Shown in pieces: positions 58,903 to 64,000 of a stretch of 64,000 nucleotides of DNA. The translations under genes and the position numbers were made by a program. The first letter of the stretch is position 1; each line of letters begins with the position of its first letter. The stretch is taken from contig NZ_CP048209.1 of assembly GCF_010119935.1 (NCBI RefSeq), positions 1,421,501 through 1,485,500 of the forward strand. Reading direction: 5' to 3'. Below the pieces are notes generated by a model, which worked only from the letters and a program-made list of their open reading frames with translations, was not told the origin of the DNA and did no database searches. This DNA is from Paenibacillus lycopersici. Lineage in GTDB: Bacteria; Bacillota; Bacilli; Paenibacillales; Paenibacillaceae.

Positions 58903-59811
58903 GTGACGATGAATGCTTTATCGCTGGAGAAGGTTTACAAGCAGTACGGCGACAAGACCGCCGTGAACGGCATCAGCTTCGATGTCGAGCAAGGCGAAAT
59001 CTACGGGCTGCTCGGCGCGAACGGCGCCGGCAAGACGACGACGATGCGGATGGTGCTCGGCCTGATCTATCCCGACGGCGGGCAAATCCGTTATGACGGC
59101 AAGGCATACAGCAGGGAGCAGCTGCACAACCTCGGCTATCTGCCGGAGGAGCGGGGCCTCTATCCGAAGGTGAAGGTGAGCGACCAGATCCTGTACCTCG
59201 CGCAGCTGCGGGGCATGACCCGCAAGGACGCCGACCGGAACTTGAAGCGCTGGCTGGATCGGTTCGCCGTGCCGGAATATTACAATAAGCGGGTCGAGGA
59301 ACTGTCCAAGGGGAACCAGCAGAAAATACAGTTCATCGCGTCCATCATCCACAATCCGCGGATCGTCATCATGGACGAAGCGTTCAGCGGACTCGATCCC
59401 GTCAACGTCGAGCTGCTGAAATCGACGGTCAAGGAGCTTCGCGACGCCGGCTCCTGCATTCTGTTCTCCACGCACCGGATGGAGCATGTCGAGGAATTGT
59501 GCCGGAACATTACGATTCTGCACAAGTCCAATCCCGTGCTGCAAGGCAATTTGAAAGCGATCAAGAAGCAGTTTCCGCGGGAACGCGTCATTCTGGCCAC
59601 GGACGGCGACGTGTCCGGCCTCGAAGCGATCCGCGGCGTCATGGGCGTGAAGCGGCATGAATACGGCTACGAGCTGCTGATCGCCGACGAGTCGGCAGGC
59701 CGGCCGATACTGGAGCTGGCGATGGCGCAGACCGGCGTGCAGCGCTTCGAGATCATGGAACCGACGCTCAACGAAATCTTCATTAAGACGGTAGGTGAGA
59801 AGCATGAATAA
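58903..59811 (+). CDS. ABC transporter ATP-binding protein (NatA/YhaQ-like)
   Basis: A 302-residue ATPase with Walker A GANGAGKTT, signature ELSKGNQQKIQFIASI, Walker B IVIMDEAFSGLDPVN and switch His in LFSTHRMEHVEEL. A C-terminal domain of 80 residues ends with MEPTLNEIFIKTVG, typical of NatA/YhaQ exporters. Start GTG 58903 or ATG 58909, after GAGAGGAG. Its last eight bases overlap the permease gene, so it forms a pair with that. Confidence 0.92.
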   Translation: MTMNALSLEKVYKQYGDKTAVNGISFDVEQGEIYGLLGANGAGKTTTMRMVLGLIYPDGGQIRYDGKAYSREQLHNLGYLPEERGLYPKVKVSDQILYLAQLRGMTRKDADRNLKRWLDRFAVPEYYNKRVEELSKGNQQKIQFIASIIHNPRIVIMDEAFSGLDPVNVELLKSTVKELRDAGSCILFSTHRMEHVEELCRNITILHKSNPVLQGNLKAIKKQFPRERVILATDGDVSGLEAIRGVMGVKRHEYGYELLIADESAGRPILELAMAQTGVQRFEIMEPTLNEIFIKTVGEKHE

Positions 59812-61141
59812 CAGTTTCTGGACGGTTGTCGGCTTCACGGCGAAGAACAAGCTGCGCGGCAAAGCGTTTCTCGTCACGACGCTCATCATCGCGGTCATCA
59901 TGAGCGTCGGCATCAATTTGCCGTATATCATCTCGAAGTTCAGCGGCGAGGGCAAGACGACGGCGATCGGGTATTTGGACAGTGCCGGGGACCAGGCAAA
60001 GTCGGAGCTGTTCACGTCCACGCGCATCGCCGCGATGCTGAACAGCTATTACGGAGCGCAGGAGAAGCCGGAGCTGAAGCTCGTGCCGATCGCGGAAGCC
60101 GGTTCCGCGGAGGCGAACGAGCAAGCGCTGAAACGCGCGGTTGCCGACGACGTGATCGACGGCTATATCGAATTCACGCCGGATAAGGCGAGCGGCTTCC
60201 CTGCCGTAACGTACAAGTCGGAGAGCCTGATGGAATCGAAGGTGTCGCAGTCGCTCAAGACGGCGCTGCAGGCGGTCAAGATGGACGGCGTCATCAACGG
60301 CGGCGGACTCAGCGACGAGCTGAAGGCGCTGCTGACGAAGCCGATCGTGCTCGATACGGTCCAGATCTCCGCGGGCGAAGGCGCCGGCACGGGCGCCATC
60401 GGCGGCCAAGGCAAATCGACCGAGCAGCAGGGCATGGACATCGCGACGGTGTACGTCATTATCTTCATGCTGTTCATGGCGATCATGATCAGCGGCCAGA
60501 TGATCGCGAGCGAGATCACGGCGGAGAAGAGCTCGCGCGTCATGGAAATTCTCATTACGAGCGTCGCGCCGCTGAAGGCGATGTTCGGTAAAATTCTCGG
60601 CATGTTCCTCGTCGTGCTGACCCAGCTGGCGGTCTACGTCGTCGTCATCGTCATCAACATGACGCTGCCGCAGAACGCCGACAAGCTGAACGAATTCGGC
60701 ATCTCGCTGAATATGATCGATCCGGTGCTGCTGGTGTACGCGATCGTGTTCTTCTTGACGGGCTTCTTCCTGTTCGCGACGCTGTTCGCCGCCGTCGGCT
60801 CCATCGTCAGCCGCACCGAGGACCTCGGCCAAGCGGTGCTGCCGATCACGATGCTGTCGCTTGCCGGCTTCTACATCTGCATGTTCGGCGGGCTGAACAG
60901 CCCGGGCTCGATGCTCATGAAAGTATCGTCCTTCATCCCGTTCTTCGCGCCGTACGCGATGGTCGTCCGGCTCGGCCTGTCCGACCCGTCGACCTGGCAG
61001 GTATGGCTGTCGATCCTCATTCTGCTCGCCACCATCTTCGTCAGCGGCTGGCTGTCCGCCAAGATCTACCGCGCCGGCGTGCTCATGTACGGCAAGAAGC
61101 CGTCGATGAAGGAATTGTTCAAGGCGATGCGGTACCGGTAA
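59804..61141 (+). CDS. ABC-2 family permease (NatB/YhaP-like)
   Basis: A 445-residue permease. A first helix (about 20-40) is followed by a large extracellular domain (about 45-200), then five helices to the C-terminus with the conserved MIASEITAEKSSRVMEILITSVAPLKAMFGKILG motif of ABC-2 permeases. The YhaQ-YhaP and NatA-NatB pairs export sodium or unknown toxic compounds. Here it is under a YtrA-type regulator, suggesting an antibiotic or envelope-stress response. The gene is followed by a terminator 30 bases later. Confidence 0.92.
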   Translation: MNNSFWTVVGFTAKNKLRGKAFLVTTLIIAVIMSVGINLPYIISKFSGEGKTTAIGYLDSAGDQAKSELFTSTRIAAMLNSYYGAQEKPELKLVPIAEAGSAEANEQALKRAVADDVIDGYIEFTPDKASGFPAVTYKSESLMESKVSQSLKTALQAVKMDGVINGGGLSDELKALLTKPIVLDTVQISAGEGAGTGAIGGQGKSTEQQGMDIATVYVIIFMLFMAIMISGQMIASEITAEKSSRVMEILITSVAPLKAMFGKILGMFLVVLTQLAVYVVVIVINMTLPQNADKLNEFGISLNMIDPVLLVYAIVFFLTGFFLFATLFAAVGSIVSRTEDLGQAVLPITMLSLAGFYICMFGGLNSPGSMLMKVSSFIPFFAPYAMVVRLGLSDPSTWQVWLSILILLATIFVSGWLSAKIYRAGVLMYGKKPSMKELFKAMRYR

Positions 61142-61170
61142 GCCAGGCGTTGCGGGACCAAATAATAGCG

Positions 61171-61210
61171 AACCTTGATGGACAGTAAGCCTGTTCCATC
61201 AAGGTTTTTT
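61171..61210 (+). terminator. Terminator of the YtrA-type operon
   Basis: AACCTTGATGGA-CAG (61171-61185) pairs with CTGTTCCATCAAGGTT (61191-61206) with one bulged base, and the T run extends to 61210. A textbook terminator. Confidence 0.9.
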
Positions 61211-61422
61211 CAATTAAAGCAGATCTACACGATTGTTGCACGCAAGATACGGTGCGGGACGCGGGAAGGAAATATGTGGCTAACCACGTACATGAGTCCA
61301 TCCATTCTTGCCGGGATACTCATATTGTATCCAAGATAAATGCCGCTAGGTGGGGTTTGTCGTTAGCGAGGAGACGGTTGTTCGCGGCAGTCACCCATTA
61401 AACCGGAAGGCAGGCGATCTTT

Positions 61423-61785
61423 TTGGAAGCAAAACAAAGAAGGAATTCGAGAAATCTTCGGAATACGCAATGCATTCGCGATATTAATGCAGCTATCCAA
61501 GCACTTGAAAAGGTCGAATGCGCCTTGCGATTGCGATGGATCAAGCGCGCCGAAGATGGAATCGGGGACGCGATCGGCGACCTGGGTAGAGCGCTTGACT
61601 GCCTCGCGGATTTAAATAAAGGGAAACCCTCATTAAGAACACCGGTACGGAGGTGCGTAGATTGGGTGAGAGAAAACGGGCGATCCGACAAGTCAAATCG
61701 GCCATCAACGAGCTGCGGAAAGCGAAATGTTGGGTACAGCGCCACAACACGAAGCTGGCCCAGAAAGAAATCGCGCATTCTTTGA
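61423..61785 (+). CDS. Small helical protein, paralogue of the N-terminus of the next gene
   Basis: 120 residues as read from TTG 61423. The first 65 ([20 protein letters not shown] and [19 protein letters not shown]) form two amphipathic helices that resemble the first 50 residues of the next protein ([20 protein letters not shown] and [11 protein letters not shown]). From residue about 77 the frame runs through the start of the next gene and its sequence looks like an out-of-frame shadow, so the real gene may have lost its stop or been frameshifted. A sigma-K-like -10 CATATTGTA lies at 61321 without a clear -35. Function is unknown, and a spore-surface role is only suggested by the neighbour. 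Confidence 0.5.
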   Translation: MEAKQRRNSRNLRNTQCIRDINAAIQALEKVECALRLRWIKRAEDGIGDAIGDLGRALDCLADLNKGKPSLRTPVRRCVDWVRENGRSDKSNRPSTSCGKRNVGYSATTRSWPRKKSRIL

Positions 61786-64000
61786 CGGACCTCGATAAGG
61801 CCTTGCATTCCACGAATTGTCTCGCAGTGAAGCGGTCGAGAGGGACGCGGGGACGGGTTGGGCCTGCCGGGCCTCGGGGCCGCCAAGGCGCAACGGGGCC
61901 GATCGGCCCTGCGGGATCTGCCGGGCCGCAGGGGGTTCAGGGTCCAACCGGCCTAACGGGCCAAACGGGGCCAGCCGGGCCTCCGGGTCCTCCCGGTCCT
62001 CCAGGGCCGGCCGGGACTTGCGGAACCAGCTGCATTCGAACCGATCCTGCCAATGGTTGCTCCGTTGCAGAAGGAACCGGCACGATTGCGAGCGGCTTTG
62101 CTTCGCATGCCGAAGGATACAATACGCAAGCGATCGGGGATTTTTCCCATGCCGAAGGCGATCCGACAAGAGCAATCGGTACGGCATCGCATGCGGAAGG
62201 GTCGAACACGGAAGCGATCGGAAACGCATCCCATTCAGAAGGTAATGCCACCATCGCAAATGCGCATGCATCCCATGCAGAGGGATTGAGCGCGACTGCG
62301 GGAACATCCATCGCCGTCGGTATCGCCTCCCACGCTGAAGGCAAGAACACCAGAACAGAGGCGGATAACGCGCATGCCGAAGGCTTGAATACGATCGCGA
62401 GCGGGACTTCTTCCCATGTCGAAGGGGAGGGGAATAGCGCCAGCGGAAGGGCTTCTCACGCCGAAGGGGGCGCAGTGGATCAGGCCGGCCATTTGGCGCC
62501 TTCTACGGCAAGCGGCTCAAGTTCCCATGCCGAGGGGATCGGCACCGCTGCCAAGGGATTCGCCGCCCATGCCGAAGGAGGCACATCGGATAGTACGGCT
62601 TCACCCGGGCCGGCGGCCAATGGCGATTTTTCCCACGCAGAAGGAAACGGGACCATTGCCGATGGAATCGCTTCGCATTCCGAGGGAACGGGAACGAAGG
62701 CCAGCGGAGAGAGCTCGCACGCCGAGGGCTCCAGGACGTTGGCTAACGGAAATATCGGCGCCCACGCAGAAGGGCTTCAAACTACGGCCAATGGCGGGGC
62801 CTCTCATGCCGAAGGGGGCTTCACATCCGCGAACCAGGACGGCGCCCATGCCGAAGGAGGCTTTACGGTAGCCGATGCTTTTGTGGCCCATGCCGAAGGA
62901 GATAGTACGACAGCCAACGGGGTAGCTTCGCATGCCGAGGGCTTCTTTACGGTAGCCAGCGGGAATGGCTCCCATGCGGAGGGGGTCAGTACGACGGCGA
63001 GCGGGGGCAGCTCCCACGCCGAAGGGTTTAATACGACAGCAAGCGGGATCAACACCCACTCGGAGGGTGACAGTACGACGGCCAGCGGAGACGGATCCCA
63101 TGCGGAAGGCGATGGAACGACGGCCAGCGGGCTGAACGCGCACGCCGAGGGAAGCGGCACACAGGCGCAAGGCGACCAATCCCATGCGGAAGGGAATGGA
63201 ACGACGGCCAGCGGGCTGAACGCGCACGCCGAGGGCAGCGGCACGCAGGCGCAAGGCGATCAATCGCATGCGGAAGGGAACGGAACGACGGCCAGCGGGC
63301 TGAACGCCCACGCCGAAGGGGAGAATACGACGGCCGGCGGGGAAGCGTCGCACGCCGAGGGCTATCTTACGTCAGCGAGCGGGAGCCTGTCCCACGCCGA
63401 AGGCTACCAGACGACGGCGGGCGCCTATACCTCCCATGCCGAAGGCAATGGAACAACGGCCAGCGCGAACAGCGCCCATGCCGAGGGAAGCGGCGCGCAG
63501 GCGCAAGGGGAACAGTCGCACGCGGAAGGCTTGAACACCGTCGCGATCGGCAATGCTTCGCACGCCGAAGGGAGCGGAACGACGGCGGGCGGGCTTCACG
63601 CGCACGCCGAGGGAAGCGGCACGCAGGCGCAAGGCGGCCAATCGCATGCCGAAGGGAATGGAACGATCGCCAGCGGGCTTAACGCGCACGCCGAAGGGGA
63701 GAATACGACAGCCGGCGGGGAGGCGTCGCACGCCGAGGGCTACCTTACGTCAGCGAGCGGGAGCCTGTCCCACGCCGAAGGCTACCAGACGACGGCCGGC
63801 GCTTACACCTCCCATGCCGAAGGCAACGGCACGACGGCCAGCGCGAACAGCGCGCATGCCGAAGGCAGCGGTGCGCAGGCGCAAGGGGAGCAGTCGCACG
63901 CGGAAGGCTTGAATACCGTCGCGATCGGCAATGCTTCGCACGCCGAAGGGAGCGGAACGACGGCGGGCGGGCTTCACGCGCACGCCGAGGGAAGCGGCAC
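61662..64000 (+). CDS. Giant collagen-like, SHAEG-repeat surface protein, 3' end outside the window
   Basis: The frame from TTG 61662 (CGGAGG eight bases before) stays open to the window end, at least 779 residues. Residues 1-60 are a helical head without a signal peptide. Residues 61-123 are 21 perfect Gly-X-Y triplets ([16 protein letters not shown] among them), a collagen-like triple-helix segment, followed by Cys-rich CGTSC. From residue 134 come 14-residue units of SHAEGxxTxASGxx, 44 complete ones plus a cut one, three of them lengthened. The unit resembles YadA-head/Hep_Hag repeats that form trimeric beta-rolls. Bacillus proteins of this kind often end in a self-cleaving peptidase_G2 domain, which would lie outside. 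Probable trimeric spore- or cell-surface filament. Confidence 0.85.
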   Translation, partial: MGERKRAIRQVKSAINELRKAKCWVQRHNTKLAQKEIAHSLTDLDKALHSTNCLAVKRSRGTRGRVGPAGPRGRQGATGPIGPAGSAGPQGVQGPTGLTGQTGPAGPPGPPGPPGPAGTCGTSCIRTDPANGCSVAEGTGTIASGFASHAEGYNTQAIGDFSHAEGDPTRAIGTASHAEGSNTEAIGNASHSEGNATIANAHASHAEGLSATAGTSIAVGIASHAEGKNTRTEADNAHAEGLNTIASGTSSHVEGEGNSASGRASHAEGGAVDQAGHLAPSTASGSSSHAEGIGTAAKGFAAHAEGGTSDSTASPGPAANGDFSHAEGNGTIADGIASHSEGTGTKASGESSHAEGSRTLANGNIGAHAEGLQTTANGGASHAEGGFTSANQDGAHAEGGFTVADAFVAHAEGDSTTANGVASHAEGFFTVASGNGSHAEGVSTTASGGSSHAEGFNTTASGINTHSEGDSTTASGDGSHAEGDGTTASGLNAHAEGSGTQAQGDQSHAEGNGTTASGLNAHAEGSGTQAQGDQSHAEGNGTTASGLNAHAEGENTTAGGEASHAEGYLTSASGSLSHAEGYQTTAGAYTSHAEGNGTTASANSAHAEGSGAQAQGEQSHAEGLNTVAIGNASHAEGSGTTAGGLHAHAEGSGTQAQGGQSHAEGNGTIASGLNAHAEGENTTAGGEASHAEGYLTSASGSLSHAEGYQTTAGAYTSHAEGNGTTASANSAHAEGSGAQAQGEQSHAEGLNTVAIGNASHAEGSGTTAGGLHAHAEGSG
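63321..64000 (+). repeat. 378-bp intragenic duplication (nine SHAEG units)
   Basis: The segment 63321-63698 is repeated from 63699 to the window end (302 bases seen) with only scattered, mostly third-position differences. It equals nine 42-bp units. Just upstream, a two-unit block (84 bp) is also duplicated at 63109-63276. Both point to recent growth by recombination or slippage in frame. Confidence 0.88.

Noticed and set aside
61620..61662. Programmed -1 frameshift (GGGAAAC) joining the two helical-domain genes
   Set aside because: The heptamer is in the wrong codon phase for simultaneous slippage, and a good ribosome binding site with TTG start explains the second gene.
62053..63912. Short frames in the SHAEG region giving Arg/Pro-rich or Leu/Pro-rich proteins
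   Set aside because: They are other-frame readings of the collagen/SHAEG gene. Only the frame starting at 61662 gives a continuous, regular protein.

Overview
The window comes from a high-GC, spore-forming Firmicute, most likely Paenibacillaceae (Paenibacillus or Cohnella type). The reasons are a Bacillus-type caa3 oxidase operon, a YhcN/YlaJ spore lipoprotein behind a forespore-type promoter, consensus sigma-A promoters, AGGAGG ribosome binding sites, CcpA-type cre sites, and several Lpl/YtcP-type sugar ABC systems paired with YesM/YesN-like two-component pairs. No rRNA, tRNA, intact insertion sequence or CRISPR array was seen.

Layout. 1-1.6 kb: an autoregulated MarR gene and a spore lipoprotein, both on the minus strand. 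1.7-7.5 kb: the caa3 oxidase operon ctaCDEFG plus a DUF420 protein. 7.5-13.5 kb: a rare-sugar operon (aldose-epimerase-like, DeoR, class I aldolase, Gfo/Idh/MocA, PfkB kinase, D-lyxose isomerase), followed by an AviRa-like methyltransferase on the opposite strand and glycolate oxidase glcD-glcF (14.7-17.8 kb). 18.7-22.9 kb: the sulfonate operon ssuADCB behind a promoter and a leader terminator. 23.2-27.5 kb: small housekeeping or resistance-like enzymes (HAD, three GNATs, isochorismatase fold, a deoxyribosyltransferase-GNAT fusion, a DnaQ exonuclease) and a decayed GNAT gene. 27.6-28.85 kb: gene-poor, repeat-rich DNA. 28.9-39.3 kb and 39.4-46.4 kb: two carbohydrate uptake clusters, each with its own histidine kinase and AraC-type response regulator. 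46.5-56 kb: a sugar-acid locus (GntR and AraC regulators, RraA-like protein, a third ABC importer, UxuA, an enolase-superfamily dehydratase). 56.7-61.2 kb: a YtrA-type GntR operon with two ABC systems. 61.4-64 kb: the start of a very large collagen-like, SHAEG-repeat surface protein that runs off the window.

How it works together. Much of the window is a catabolic toolkit: solute-binding proteins and permeases import oligosaccharides or sugar acids, two-component systems sense them, CcpA probably represses at cre sites, and cytoplasmic dehydratases, isomerases, kinases and aldolases feed glycolysis. Inference: lyxose isomerase, kinase and aldolase could split a pentulose phosphate into DHAP and glycolaldehyde, with glycolate handled by GlcDF.

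Most notable: (1) a 177-bp intergenic element built from four 18-bp boxes with invariant 51/57/51 spacing, found at three loci, plus a compressed relative; (2) the open-ended collagen/SHAEG gene, with 44 full 14-residue units and a 378-bp internal duplication; (3) several operator-promoter pairs readable directly from the DNA.
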